Below, one piece after another: positions 1 through 8,756 of a stretch of DNA of 64,000 bases. Source of the DNA: Clostridia bacterium (GTDB lineage Bacteria > Bacillota > Clostridia > Oscillospirales > CAG-272); contig JAFVXI010000013.1 of NCBI GenBank assembly GCA_017501245.1, positions 271,889 through 335,888 on the forward strand, written 5' to 3'. Position numbers and translations under genes: made by a program. Positions within the stretch are counted from its first letter, which is position 1, and every line of letters starts with the position of its first letter. Below the pieces are notes generated by a model. It had not been told where the DNA came from. It did not search any database and saw only the letters and a program-made list of their open reading frames with translations.

Positions 1-94
1 CGACGATGAGGATACGGCTCGACCTCAGCTTATCTACGGCGTCCTTGCCGAGCATCGCCTCGGTCCTTGTGTAAATGCTCTCGACGCTATCCAT
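1..94 (-). CDS. tcdA: tRNA threonylcarbamoyladenosine dehydratase (N-terminal fragment, cut by window edge)
   Basis: Only the first 31 codons are inside the window. The start ATG lies one base beyond the nagA stop codon, with a GGAGAG ribosome binding site inside the nagA end, so the two are co-transcribed. The visible peptide has the pattern RTEAMLGKDAVDKLRSSRI followed by a hydrophobic beta strand, which is the typical opening of the ThiF/E1-like family, specifically TcdA (CsdL/YgdL), just before its GxGGVGS nucleotide-binding loop. The family cyclises t6A37 to ct6A in tRNA. The loop itself lies outside the window, so another ThiF/HesA protein (for example MoeB) remains possible. Confidence 0.65.
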   Translation of the reverse strand, partial: MDSVESIYTRTEAMLGKDAVDKLRSSRILIV

Positions 95-95
95 C

Positions 96-1151
96 TTAAA
101 GCTCTCCTCTTGCGATAGAGCGGATAAGCTCAAACTTGTCGTTAACGATGATGAAGTCCGCATCGTAGCCAACCTCGATACGTCCCTTATTCAGCCCCAT
201 AAGCCTTGCGGGGTTTTCGCTCGCCATTTTTATGACCGTCTTTTTAGGTATACCGAAGGAGAGTGCGACTCTTACGCAGTCAAAAAGCGTAGAGGTCGAG
301 CCCGCCAGCGCTCCGTCCATCGTTCTTGCATAGCCGTCCCTTACGGTAACGGGCAGACCCGAAAGCTCGTAGTCGCCGTCGCCGAGCCCCGTAGCCGACA
401 TCGAGTCGCTGATCATAACTACGTTATCCTCGCCCATTATCCTCATCAGCATCTTGACCGACGCCTCGTGGATATGCTTTCCGTCTATGATGATCTCGGC
501 AAAAACTCCGCCGTGGACGCATGCAGCTCCGATGGGGCCGGGCTCTCTGTGATGTATGCCGGGCATGCGGTTGTAGGTGTGGGTCAGACACGTCGCACCG
601 CAGTCAAACGCTTTAAGTGCGGTATCGTAGTCGGTGTCGGTGTGTCCGAGCGAAACGACGATCCCACATTCCTTGATGAAATCAAGCGCTCCCTCGATCT
701 CGGGCGCCAGACTTATTTTTTTTACGTTTTTGCACTCCCCGAGCAGTCCGAGGTCGGGCTTCAGGATGAAGCTCTCGTTCTGTGCACCCTTATACTTTGC
801 GTTGATAAAGGGGCCCTCGAGGTGGAAGCCGGGGACGTTTGCTCCGCCCTCGACGTCTATATCCGCCATCGTTGCTGAGATAATATCCTCTCTCGACATC
901 GTCGTCGTAGTCGGATACCAGGTGGTGACGCCCTGCGAGAGCTGCCAGCGAGCCATCTTTGAGATATCGCCGCCCATCGTGTCCTCGCCTACGCAGCCGT
1001 GGCTGTGCGTGTCTATAAGACCGGGGTAGATCTCGGCCCCGCCGAAGTCGACGCCCTCGCCCTCGAGGCTTCCTATCGCCGCAATTTTTCCGTTTTCAAT
1101 TCCTATGTCCGTGAGTCTGCCGTCGAGGCAGACGTTTTTTATCAGCTTCAT
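96..1151 (-). CDS. nagA: N-acetylglucosamine-6-phosphate deacetylase
   Basis: NagA removes the acetyl group from GlcNAc-6-phosphate to give glucosamine-6-phosphate, the entry step of amino-sugar catabolism and cell-wall recycling, in the cytoplasm. The 351 residues carry the amidohydrolase signature in order: the HxH pair (H49, H51), the metal-ligand glutamate in HLEGPF (E112), H170 in SLGHTD, H191 in LTHTYN, substrate-binding DGKHIH (223-228) and the catalytic aspartate in ISDSM (D249). Length is slightly below the usual 370-390. The start has a GGGAGGAAAAG ribosome binding site and its own promoter facing comM. No nagB or NagE transporter is adjacent; tcdA follows at once. Confidence 0.95.
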   Translation of the reverse strand: MKLIKNVCLDGRLTDIGIENGKIAAIGSLEGEGVDFGGAEIYPGLIDTHSHGCVGEDTMGGDISKMARWQLSQGVTTWYPTTTTMSREDIISATMADIDVEGGANVPGFHLEGPFINAKYKGAQNESFILKPDLGLLGECKNVKKISLAPEIEGALDFIKECGIVVSLGHTDTDYDTALKAFDCGATCLTHTYNRMPGIHHREPGPIGAACVHGGVFAEIIIDGKHIHEASVKMLMRIMGEDNVVMISDSMSATGLGDGDYELSGLPVTVRDGYARTMDGALAGSTSTLFDCVRVALSFGIPKKTVIKMASENPARLMGLNKGRIEVGYDADFIIVNDKFELIRSIARGEL

Positions 1152-1180
1152 TTCTTTTCCTCCCGGGGTGTTGTGCTTTT

Positions 1181-1209
1181 ATTATACCCGCACGCCCGAG
1201 GATTGTCAA
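1181..1209 (-). promoter_or_regulatory. sigma-A type promoter of nagA
   Basis: On the minus strand TTGACA and TATAAT are separated by exactly 17 bases, about 35 bases ahead of the nagA start. It lies back to back with the comM promoter, only 7 bases apart. Confidence 0.85.
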
Positions 1210-1216
1210 GTAACTA

Positions 1217-1245
1217 TTGATTTTGGCAGGGAAAGATAGTATAAT
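1217..1245 (+). promoter_or_regulatory. sigma-A type promoter of comM
   Basis: TTGATT, 17-base spacer, TATAAT. The -10 box ends about 60 bases before the chosen comM start at 1307. Confidence 0.8.
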
Positions 1246-1306
1246 TAAACGGTAAGGCAATTCTGCCGCACCTGTGGCAAAAAACGTCTGCCTTATCGGA
1301 GATGCT

Positions 1307-2854
1307 ATGCTTTCTAAAATCTATTCCTCCGGTGTTTTCGGCATCGAGGGCTTCGAGGTGACCGTTGAATGCAGCGCCTGGGACAGGATCCCTGCGTTTG
1401 AGCTGGTTGGCTTGCCCGACGCCGCTGTCAAGGAGGCAAAGAACAGAGTTCGTGCCGCCTGCGAAAACTCGGGGTACGTTTTCCCATCTCTAGATCTTAT
1501 GATAAATCTCGCTCCCGCCGACATCAAAAAGGAGGGCACCGCCTTTGATCTTGCTATCATGTGCGCTATCCTCCAGTGCGACGGTATAATATCCCCAGAG
1601 CTTGACTTCTCTGACAAGTGCCTCATCGGCGAGCTTTCGCTCTCGGGCGAGGTCCGTGCGGTCACGGGCGTTTTGCCTATGGTCGTTGCCGCAAGAGACG
1701 TCGGCAGAAGGGAGGTATACGTCCCGATCGAAAATGCTAAGGAGGCGGCGGTCGTAGCTGGCGTTACGGTCTACCCCGTGTCAAGTCTCCGTGCTCTCGT
1801 TGAGCATCTCAGAGGCAGGGAGGCGATAGCTCCCGCACCCTCGGAGTTATCAAACATAGATCTGTCAAATCACTCCGACGCTCCCGATTTCGCCGAGGTC
1901 TGCGGACAGCTGAAGGCAAAGCGAGCGCTTGAGATCGCCGCCGCAGGCGGACATAACGTGCTTATGATAGGCCCTCCCGGTACGGGAAAGTCGATGCTCG
2001 CCAAGAGGCTTGCCTCCATTCTCCCGGATATGACCTTTGAGGAGGCGCTTGAAACTACTAAGATCCATTCGGTCGGAGGCGATCTTCGTGTTGGCCTCGT
2101 CACCGACAGACCCTTCAGGTCTCCTCACCATACCGTAAGCATGGCGGGACTTGTCGGCGGAGGTGCGCACCCACGCCCGGGCGAGATATCCCTCGCTCAT
2201 AACGGAGTTCTTTTCTTCGATGAGCTTCCCGAATTTCCCAAAAACGTTACCGAGGCGCTCAGACAGCCGCTCGAGGACGGGGTAGTGACGGTCATAAGAG
2301 CCGCCGCTAAGGTGAAATACCCCGCATCCTTTATGCTCGTCTGCGCTATGAACCCTTGTCGCTGCGGCTACTTCGGCGACTCCGAGCACAGATGCACCTG
2401 CACTCCGCAGGCACGCACTAAATATCTTGAGCGTGTGTCAGGCCCCCTGCTTGACAGGATAGATATAGAGATCGAGCTGCCCGCCGTCTCCTACGACGAC
2501 ATATCGCGAAAGAATATGACGGGCGAGCGCTCGGAGGTCATCCGCGCGAGGGTAAATGCGGCGAGGAGATTTGCCGATCAGAGGCTCGCCGCCGCAGGCG
2601 ACACCCCGGGGCTTCTCAATGCCAAGATGCCCCCGAAGCTCCTATCTAAGCACTGTGCGCTCGACGAAGCCGCGTCCGTCCTGATGCGTGATGCGTTTGA
2701 GAGCTTCGGGCTGTCTGCGAGAGGACACGACAGGGTGCTGAGGGTCGCAAGAACGATAGCCGATCTCGCAGGCTCGGAAAGGATAACCGAGGACCATATC
2801 GCAGAGGCGATAATGTACCGCAGCCTCGATCGCAAGTATTGGCGCAAGGGCTGA
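1307..2854 (+). CDS. comM: YifB/ComM family Mg chelatase-like AAA ATPase
   Basis: A 515-residue protein with the ComM order: an N-terminal Lon-protease-like S5 fold (starting LSKIYSSGVFGIEGF, with GLPDAAVKEAKNRVRAA), an AAA core with Walker A GPPGTGKS near residue 225 and Walker B LFFDELPEF, a CxCGxxGD zinc-type segment (CRCGYFGD), and the C-terminal Mg-chelatase lid with SARGHDRVLRVARTIADL. In naturally transformable bacteria ComM is a hexameric helicase that extends branch migration during recombination of incoming DNA; in Clostridia the role is less clear. The frame opens 33 bases earlier with GTG, but the family begins at LSKIYS and GGAG lies 5 bases ahead of the ATG at 1307, so that start is preferred. 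Confidence 0.92.
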   Translation: MLSKIYSSGVFGIEGFEVTVECSAWDRIPAFELVGLPDAAVKEAKNRVRAACENSGYVFPSLDLMINLAPADIKKEGTAFDLAIMCAILQCDGIISPELDFSDKCLIGELSLSGEVRAVTGVLPMVVAARDVGRREVYVPIENAKEAAVVAGVTVYPVSSLRALVEHLRGREAIAPAPSELSNIDLSNHSDAPDFAEVCGQLKAKRALEIAAAGGHNVLMIGPPGTGKSMLAKRLASILPDMTFEEALETTKIHSVGGDLRVGLVTDRPFRSPHHTVSMAGLVGGGAHPRPGEISLAHNGVLFFDELPEFPKNVTEALRQPLEDGVVTVIRAAAKVKYPASFMLVCAMNPCRCGYFGDSEHRCTCTPQARTKYLERVSGPLLDRIDIEIELPAVSYDDISRKNMTGERSEVIRARVNAARRFADQRLAAAGDTPGLLNAKMPPKLLSKHCALDEAASVLMRDAFESFGLSARGHDRVLRVARTIADLAGSERITEDHIAEAIMYRSLDRKYWRKG

Positions 2855-2906
2855 CGCCATTGCTCAATCGTCGAAGGGGCAAATATCAAAACCGAATACA
2901 CTCTGA

Positions 2907-2945
2907 AGGAGCGAGGCTGCCACTGAGCGCCCTCGCTCCTTTTTG
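2907..2945 (+). terminator. rho-independent terminator of comM
   Basis: Perfect 10-bp stem AGGAGCGAGG/CCTCGCTCCT with a 14-base loop, followed by TTTTT. Confidence 0.85.
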
Positions 2946-3081
2946 CGCCTTTTGCGGTCGGCGACGGGGGTTACGGACGATTTTTGCCTGTTCAGGAGAC
3001 AAAACGGGCAAAAAATACATTTTTCCGTTTATTGAAATCGGAGATTTTTTTAGTCAAAGTGTCTAAATCTTTTAAAGTTAA

Positions 3082-3110
3082 TTGAAATGCGCACGCATGG
3101 ATGTTATAAT
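3082..3110 (+). promoter_or_regulatory. sigma-A type promoter of the large secreted protein
   Basis: TTGAAA, 17-base spacer, TATAAT. The spacer holds the small palindrome-like TGCGCACGCA. The rest of the 2946-3167 gap is AT-rich leader with no gene. Confidence 0.82.
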
Positions 3111-3167
3111 TGAGTAAATTAATATATTTATAATTAATTGTACATTTTTCAATGAAGGAGAAAAGAT

Positions 3168-6100
3168 ATGAAGAATGCTAAGAAAATAGGCATAGTGCTT
3201 CTGGTCGCAGCTCTTATAGCTATCGGCGTTGCCTCTCTGTTTATCGTGAATGCGGCAGAATATACCGGCACGGTAGAGAAGCTTTCGTCGCTCGTTGACG
3301 CAGTTGCGAAGGCTAAGACCGCCGCTGAAAAGGATGTCGCTCTAGTAGCTGTTGAGGATTATCTCAAGGCTAAGCCCGTTGACCCTGCTGAGGAGGGCTA
3401 CGACGCCGCTATTGCTTCCTTTAAGGACGCTAAGATCGCTACTGTTAAGGCGTACCTTGCCGAAATGGAAGACGGCACTAACGTCGAGAAGATCGCTGCG
3501 AACAAGGGCGCCGAGAAGTGGCTTAAGGCCACCTTCCCCACCGCTGAGGATAAGGCGACCGACGTATACACCGAGCTTTTCGCAGAGCTTCACGCGGCTA
3601 ATGTCGCTACGGCAAACGCACTTTACAGCGCTGTAAATACGACCGCTCTTTCCAAGGAGCTTGGCGACAACACCACTGCCGTTGCAAACGGTGCTTATAA
3701 GTTCTTCGCCTCCTTCTGCTCGAGCGCAAGCTTTGACACCCTTGCATCCGACTATGCAGACGTTGCAAACAAGGTTGCCGAGCTTACAGAGATCTACGAG
3801 GAGATGACCGAGAAGAGATATCAGGATCTGATCGCTCAGGGTAGACTTACCGACTATGATGCAAAGGTCGCCTACCACAACGATTTTGACACCGTTTCCT
3901 CCTCCCCCTCGATGAGCAACTATAAGGCGGTTGAAAAGGAGACCGGTCTTGCTTTGAACAACTTCTACGGCAGAGAGACTCAGGTTCTCCTCGACGGCTC
4001 GCAGAACGTCTATTGGAGCGTTCGTATCAACGGCGGTGTTACCACCAAGGGCGGCACGAGCCATCCCTCTACCTACGTTAACCTCAGCTATCCCGGAACG
4101 GTTGATAAGTTTGTCCTTGAGTTTGACATAACCACCTTTGACACTCTTCCCGAAAAGGGCATTCAGCTTCAGGCGAAGAGTGGATGCACCTGGGGCTACA
4201 TTCTCCCGAACGGTGACTTCGGCGATAATAACCAGAACCCTCTCGTTCCCGGCGTTATCGCTCCCGGCAAGTGGACTCACCTCACCTTCATCTGCGATAT
4301 GGAGAACATCCACGCATCCAAGCTTTATATCGATTATTGCTATGCCACCGATCTTGACCTCGACCCGGGCAACAAGCAGTATACTCCCGAGTCGCTTCGT
4401 ATCGGTAATACGGGAAGCTCTTACGGCTCCTTCGCTCTCGATAACATTAACGTCGTGTTCGGCGGCTCCTTCTTCGATCCTAACTATGTCAACAAGATGG
4501 ATGATATTAACAAGTTCATCTATCTCAGCGCATATATGCAGCGCACCGGTCTTGACGAGCGCTTCATCACCGTTCCCGACTGTATTGAGGCTTATGAGAA
4601 GGCTACCGAGCTCTGCTCGTTCTACGCTTACAAGGATCCCGACAGCGGCGAGATCTCCTATACCGGCACCGTCGACGTGATAAAGGATCCCGAGCTTAAG
4701 GCTTTGCTTATCAAGTCTATCGAAAGCTATTTTGCTTACGATCCCACCTACATCATCACCGAGTATAAGAAGGCTAATCTCGGCGTATATAAGCAGATGA
4801 TCGACGAGCTTCTTGCGCTCGATAAGGCCCCGACCTCTGCTTCTATAGCCGCAAGAAACTCTCAGCTTCTCGCTATCTCCAACTTCGTTAATGCAAACGG
4901 CACTTACATCTACGAGGAAGTGGATGACACCATCGGCTATAACTACGATGACCTTAAGGCTAAGTTTGCCGCTGAGTCCACGAGAGTAACTCAGGACGAG
5001 GCGATCATGAATTTCATCAGTGCGATGAACGGCTTTGAGTCTGCCGTCAGTGCAACTCTCCTTCAGGCTAAGTATGACAATGCGTCCGATCTTCTCGCCG
5101 AGGGACTTAACACCGAGTTCCTCTCCGACTCCGGCTACGAGGATTTCCAGAGGCATTACAACATCACCTATCCTAACGCTCCCGCAAAGATCGCTCAGGC
5201 TCGCAGCAACGCTAACACCAAGTCGCTTATGGCGTCCATCACATACCTTCTTGAGACCTATCCCACAGAGGCTGACTGGAAGCTCGTCTACATCGAGAAT
5301 CCTACCACCCCCGAGGAGATAGCAAACAACGAGAGGTATGAGTTCGTTGAGGCTTACGTCTCCATCATCCGCGGCAAGATCAAGGGCGGAAACTACAACA
5401 AGGATTACGTTTCTGCAGACGGCGTCAGCATCTCGCTCTCGCTCCAGAAGTTCGCTCCTATGGATGAGTATTATTACAGCATCCTTCAGCTCAAGCACGC
5501 AGAGGCACTCTCCTCTCAGCTCAAGGTATTCGCAACTACCGATTCCTACATCGAGAAGAAGGGTATCATCGCTTACGTTCAGAGCTATCTTGAATCCGAG
5601 GACGTTGATTTCGTAGTAAGATTCACCTGCGAGAACGAGCTTTGCACCGCTCTCGGCAAGGCGTTTGAGGGTTCTGTCGATGACGTTGCCGCTCCCGCTT
5701 GCCCTGTTTGTGGCGAGAAGGTCGAGAGCTACACGCTCGCTTCTCCCGTAGCTGCTCTTGACGGAATTCTCAAGACCTACGCAGCATACGAGGCAGAGCT
5801 TGAGCCTCAGATCGACAACTACGATGAGCTTCTCAACCAGAACACCATTTACTTCGTAAACCTCGTTAAGAAGTTTGACACCGCTATTACCTTCGTTGAC
5901 AAGATCGCTCTGCTCAACGAGGCTATGCCTTACTACTACGTAATGAACATCAACAGCGACGAGGTCGTTGAGGCTATCGCTAAGTATGATGCTCTCCAGG
6001 CAGAGCTTGGCGTAGTCGAGCAGTCATCCAAGGAGTTTATCGCAAACGTCATCCTTCTTTCCACCGCTGAGGAAGAGGATCTCTACTATATGTATCTCGT

Positions 6101-6317
6101 TGATTCCGCAACTCTTCGCTCCAAGGTAGACGCTTCTATCGAGGGTGTTGAGGAGGCTCTTGAGATCTTCGATGCGGCTTACGATGAGTATAACAACAAG
6201 ATCGAAACTGCAAACTCCGAGATCAAGGCTGCAGGCAGCCAGCTCGGCACCATCTCCGCAAACAGCGGAATTACCGCAGTTCTCTCGGCTATCCTCAGAT
6301 GGCTCTTCAGCTTCTAA
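3168..6317 (+). CDS. large secreted protein with LamG-like and zinc-ribbon segments, function unknown
   Basis: A 1049-residue protein with a clear N-terminal signal or anchor (KKIGIVLLVAALIAIGVASLFIV, cleavage near VNAA). Residues 30-235 and 440-1020 are alanine-, glutamate- and lysine-rich and look helical. Residues about 239-432 (HNDFDTV to NVVFGG) have the strand pattern of a concanavalin/LamG jelly roll, with GKWTHLTFI and LRIGNTGSSYGSFALDNI typical of that fold. A four-cysteine zinc-ribbon-like piece (CENELC then CPVCGEKV) lies near 820-850. The C-terminus ends in a short hydrophobic stretch, AVLSAILRWLFSF. Ribosome binding site GAAGGAG and a consensus promoter suggest strong expression, and codon use is highly biased. 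It is monocistronic. No enzyme motif was recognised; a carbohydrate- or surface-binding role is inference. Confidence 0.85.
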   Translation: MKNAKKIGIVLLVAALIAIGVASLFIVNAAEYTGTVEKLSSLVDAVAKAKTAAEKDVALVAVEDYLKAKPVDPAEEGYDAAIASFKDAKIATVKAYLAEMEDGTNVEKIAANKGAEKWLKATFPTAEDKATDVYTELFAELHAANVATANALYSAVNTTALSKELGDNTTAVANGAYKFFASFCSSASFDTLASDYADVANKVAELTEIYEEMTEKRYQDLIAQGRLTDYDAKVAYHNDFDTVSSSPSMSNYKAVEKETGLALNNFYGRETQVLLDGSQNVYWSVRINGGVTTKGGTSHPSTYVNLSYPGTVDKFVLEFDITTFDTLPEKGIQLQAKSGCTWGYILPNGDFGDNNQNPLVPGVIAPGKWTHLTFICDMENIHASKLYIDYCYATDLDLDPGNKQYTPESLRIGNTGSSYGSFALDNINVVFGGSFFDPNYVNKMDDINKFIYLSAYMQRTGLDERFITVPDCIEAYEKATELCSFYAYKDPDSGEISYTGTVDVIKDPELKALLIKSIESYFAYDPTYIITEYKKANLGVYKQMIDELLALDKAPTSASIAARNSQLLAISNFVNANGTYIYEEVDDTIGYNYDDLKAKFAAESTRVTQDEAIMNFISAMNGFESAVSATLLQAKYDNASDLLAEGLNTEFLSDSGYEDFQRHYNITYPNAPAKIAQARSNANTKSLMASITYLLETYPTEADWKLVYIENPTTPEEIANNERYEFVEAYVSIIRGKIKGGNYNKDYVSADGVSISLSLQKFAPMDEYYYSILQLKHAEALSSQLKVFATTDSYIEKKGIIAYVQSYLESEDVDFVVRFTCENELCTALGKAFEGSVDDVAAPACPVCGEKVESYTLASPVAALDGILKTYAAYEAELEPQIDNYDELLNQNTIYFVNLVKKFDTAITFVDKIALLNEAMPYYYVMNINSDEVVEAIAKYDALQAELGVVEQSSKEFIANVILLSTAEEEDLYYMYLVDSATLRSKVDASIEGVEEALEIFDAAYDEYNNKIETANSEIKAAGSQLGTISANSGITAVLSAILRWLFSF

Positions 6318-6354
6318 TAAGCTTTAGCTGATCTTCGGCATAGCAGCCGAAATT

Positions 6355-6387
6355 GACCCACGCACCAATCGGTGCGTGGGTCTTTTA
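6355..6387 (+). terminator. rho-independent terminator
   Basis: ACCCACGCACC/GGTGCGTGGGT stem with a 4-base loop AATC, then CTTTTATTT; ends the large secreted protein gene. Confidence 0.88.
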
Positions 6388-6410
6388 TTTAGTGAGACCT
6401 GGCGGCAAAC

Positions 6411-6450
6411 AAAAAAAGAGCGGCTCGATCCAAGGAGCCGCTCTTTTCTA
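6411..6450. terminator. bidirectional terminator between convergent genes
   Basis: AAAAGAGCGGCTC/GAGCCGCTCTTTT stem, with A-run on the left and T-run on the right. It can end transcripts from either side and most likely serves the minus-strand AEC gene. Confidence 0.8.
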
Positions 6451-6498
6451 CAGCGTTGCGCTATATAATATATAATAATTGTAAAGATGCGAATGAGA

Positions 6499-7557
6499 TC
6501 ACAGCCCGAGCTGAGCTATCATGACTACGACGGGCATAGTCAGTATGCAGAGTATCGTAGACACGGCAACCAGCTTGCTTGCATATCCCGCATCGCAGTC
6601 GTACTTCTCGGCAAACATCGTTGCGCTGGATGCGGCGGGCGTCGCTGCGAGGATCGTGACGACGAGCAGGCACACCTCGGAGATCGGAACTCCGACGAGC
6701 ATCAGCAGTCTCATAATACCGACGAGGACGAGAGGAAGCACGAGATGCCTCAGGGCAAGGAAGATATACATATCGATGTCCTTAAAGAGACCTTTGAAGT
6801 TGACCTCCGCAAGTCTGAGACCGATAACCACCATCGAAAGAGGAGCTACGAGCCCCTTGATCATATTGAGGCAATTTACGATAAACTCAATGACAACGCT
6901 TGGCGCCTCGCTTGCGAGGTTAGCGCCTATGGCGGTGTTAGCGCCGGTCACAAGCAGGATAACTCCTATCACCGATGCGATCGTCACGGGGTGGAGAATA
7001 ACCTTGCTTATCGAAACCTCCTTCGTAGCAACCTTCTTGGCTACGTGCAGGTCGTCAAAGACGTCGGAGTCGCCGTCGCCGTCCATATCCTCATCGCTGT
7101 TTCTCGTGCAGAGGAAGACGCCGAGGGTCCAAAGAAAGAGGTTAAAGGTGATGTTGTAGATAGAGGCGTAGATCGCCGCCTCCGCATCGAGGAGAGCCTC
7201 GATAAGAGGTATGCCCATAAAGGCGGCGTTCGCAAAGATGGTAACGAGCCTGAGGATGCGGCGCCTGCCGTCCTCCGTGCGCCCGAACATATTGAGCGCA
7301 ACTGCCGCAAAGATAACGTGAGCTATTATCGAGAGGATAAACACCCATAGGATGTTCTGCCATATGTCGCCAAAGCTGCTCTTGCAGTTAACGTAAGCCG
7401 AGACGATCAGGATGGGCTGAGCTATGTATAAAACGAGGTTTGATATACCCTTGCCAAAGCCTGCCGGGACGAGCTTGCACTTCTGCATCACGATGCCGGG
7501 CACTAGCATTACGAATAAAACCGCAACGTTAAATATCAGGTCGGGAATAATACTCAT
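6499..7557 (-). CDS. AEC family permease (auxin efflux carrier-like)
   Basis: A 352-residue integral membrane protein with about ten hydrophobic segments and the AEC/BART layout: an N-terminal half opening IIPDLIFNVAVLFVMLVPGIVMQK, a central cytosolic loop (about residues 165-185, acidic DEDMDGDGD), and a second half ending in the conserved PAASSATMFAEKYD helix followed by a last TM. Family members export or exchange organic acids such as malate or aromatic carboxylates; the substrate cannot be read here. The start is 15 bases past the stop of the upstream DUF1292-like membrane protein, so the two form an operon. The ribosome binding site is AAGGAGCTCC, a little far from the ATG. Confidence 0.88.
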   Translation of the reverse strand: MSIIPDLIFNVAVLFVMLVPGIVMQKCKLVPAGFGKGISNLVLYIAQPILIVSAYVNCKSSFGDIWQNILWVFILSIIAHVIFAAVALNMFGRTEDGRRRILRLVTIFANAAFMGIPLIEALLDAEAAIYASIYNITFNLFLWTLGVFLCTRNSDEDMDGDGDSDVFDDLHVAKKVATKEVSISKVILHPVTIASVIGVILLVTGANTAIGANLASEAPSVVIEFIVNCLNMIKGLVAPLSMVVIGLRLAEVNFKGLFKDIDMYIFLALRHLVLPLVLVGIMRLLMLVGVPISEVCLLVVTILAATPAASSATMFAEKYDCDAGYASKLVAVSTILCILTMPVVVMIAQLGL

Positions 7558-7572
7558 CGGGTGAGGAGCTCC

Positions 7573-8322
7573 TTATCCGAAGATCTGCTTCTCTGCGACG
7601 AGAGCGTCGTAAACGGAATATACTCTTCTGTAAAGGTTCTCGTTTTCAACGAGTAAGAGCGTCTCCGTGCCGAGCTTGGGGTCACGGATGATGGCGTAAA
7701 CCTCGGTCGCACCGTCTCTGTCGATGGGGCAGAGGAGGGCGTACTCCTTGCCGGTCAGCTTGATGAGAGCGACCTGGCTGAAGGTGTGTGCGGTGTCACC
7801 GTCGTCAACGATGATATTGCCGCTGTAATTCTCGTCGCGGAGCTTTGCGATAGCTCTTGCGGCGGAGAGATTCCACATCATGGAGTTGATATATGCGGTG
7901 CCCATGGGGCCGGATCTGTCACGCTTCTTGCCCTTGACGGTCTCCTTGGGTGCGGGCTCGTCTTTTGCAGGGCGTCTCTCGTCGGGGTCGACGGGATGAG
8001 CAAACATTCTGCCGAGTCTGCCAAAGATGGAGATGAGGAGGAAGAGGGGCATAAGCACCGCACCGAGGATGAGCATGATAACGGTGAGGAATGCCTTAAG
8101 TCCGGCGGATCTCTTCTTCCAGGGGTTGAAAACGGGTCTGAGCATCGTCGAGAGCGAAAGCACGAAGCCCGCTGCATAGATGATGAGCAGCTCGGTGTTA
8201 ACGAAATTGGTGGCGGGGTCAATGATATCCTTACCGTCGATGAAGAAAAGGACTCCAAGGACGATGACCGCAACAGAGAGCGGGATAGCAATGAGCCTCC
8301 ATAAATTAGCAATGACCTTCAT
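7573..8322 (-). CDS. membrane protein with C-terminal DUF1292-like domain
   Basis: A 249-residue protein. Residues 1-110 hold three to four transmembrane helices (LWRLIAIPLSVAVIVLGVLFFI; LLIIYAAGFVLSLSTML; LKAFLTVIMLILGAVLMPLFLLI). A charged linker rich in K, D, E and P follows, and the last 80 residues have the pattern EYALLCPIDRD-x-EVYAII-x-LLLVENE typical of the small DUF1292 domain of Firmicutes. The function of that domain is unknown. The frame opens 33 bases earlier, but GGAGGCAATAAT sits properly ahead of the ATG at 8322. It has its own promoter and is followed by the AEC permease. Confidence 0.75.
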   Translation of the reverse strand: MKVIANLWRLIAIPLSVAVIVLGVLFFIDGKDIIDPATNFVNTELLIIYAAGFVLSLSTMLRPVFNPWKKRSAGLKAFLTVIMLILGAVLMPLFLLISIFGRLGRMFAHPVDPDERRPAKDEPAPKETVKGKKRDRSGPMGTAYINSMMWNLSAARAIAKLRDENYSGNIIVDDGDTAHTFSQVALIKLTGKEYALLCPIDRDGATEVYAIIRDPKLGTETLLLVENENLYRRVYSVYDALVAEKQIFG

Positions 8323-8381
8323 ATTATTGCCTCCGTGTTTTATAGGTGTCTGCATTACACAGTATACTTGTTCACGATATC

Positions 8382-8410
8382 ATTATAATTCATAAACGGC
8401 AAAAAGTCAA
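8382..8410 (-). promoter_or_regulatory. sigma-A type promoter for the membrane protein/AEC operon
   Basis: On the minus strand TTGACT, 17-base spacer, TATAAT, about 60 bases ahead of the start codon. Confidence 0.82.
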
Positions 8411-8457
8411 GTGCGTGCGCAAAAATATAAGACGTATATGCATTATATAAGTCGGGC

Positions 8458-8590
8458 GTAGCAAACTGCGACCTCGTCGGACGGAGCAGGGAGTAGCTAA
8501 CCGCAACCTCGTCGGACGGAGTAGGGAGTAGCTAACCGCAACCTCGTCGGACGGAGTAGGGCGGAGCAAACCGCGACCTCGTCGGAAGGC
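8458..8590. repeat. tandem repeat, 35-bp unit, about 3.8 copies
   Basis: Units at 8458-8492, 8493-8527 and 8528-8562, plus a partial fourth unit at 8563-8590. The core is GCAACCTCGTCGGACGGAGT with a variable lead (GTAGCAAACT or GTAGCTAACC). Units two and three differ only at the last base; units one and four are more diverged. There are no unique spacers. The array lies in the gap between two divergent genes and is not part of a convincing reading frame. Confidence 0.9.
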
Positions 8591-8690
8591 ACCCGACGGT
8601 GCGGAGGCGCATCGCCGCTTGGTGGGCCTGCCCCCTCGCCTTCCCGCGTCGCTTTCGCTTTCTCCGTGTTGCGGCGTTCAAAAAGACCTA

Positions 8691-8719
8691 TTGACAAAAA
8701 TATTAAAATATTGTATCAT
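8691..8719 (+). promoter_or_regulatory. sigma-A type promoter of the metal exporter gene
   Basis: TTGACA, 17-base spacer, TATCAT. The spacer contains AATATTAAAATATT, a near-palindrome that could be an operator. The leader between +1 and the start is only about 30 bases, too short for a manganese riboswitch. Confidence 0.82.
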
Positions 8720-8756
8720 ATAACGGCAGGACGAAAGGAAAGGAGGTAAAAGATAT

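Noticed and set aside
3342-5498. A 718-codon open frame on the minus strand opposite the large secreted protein
   Set aside because: A shadow of strong codon bias in the real gene; no ribosome binding site or recognisable domain.
8458-8590. CRISPR array
   Set aside because: The units are directly abutting with no unique spacers, only four copies, and no cas genes are nearby.
8497-8697. A 66-codon frame across the tandem repeat on the minus strand
   Set aside because: Encodes repeat translation only; no ribosome binding site or conserved residues.
8700-8756. Manganese (yybP-ykoY) riboswitch ahead of the metal exporter
   Set aside because: The leader after the consensus promoter is about 30 bases, far too short for that aptamer.
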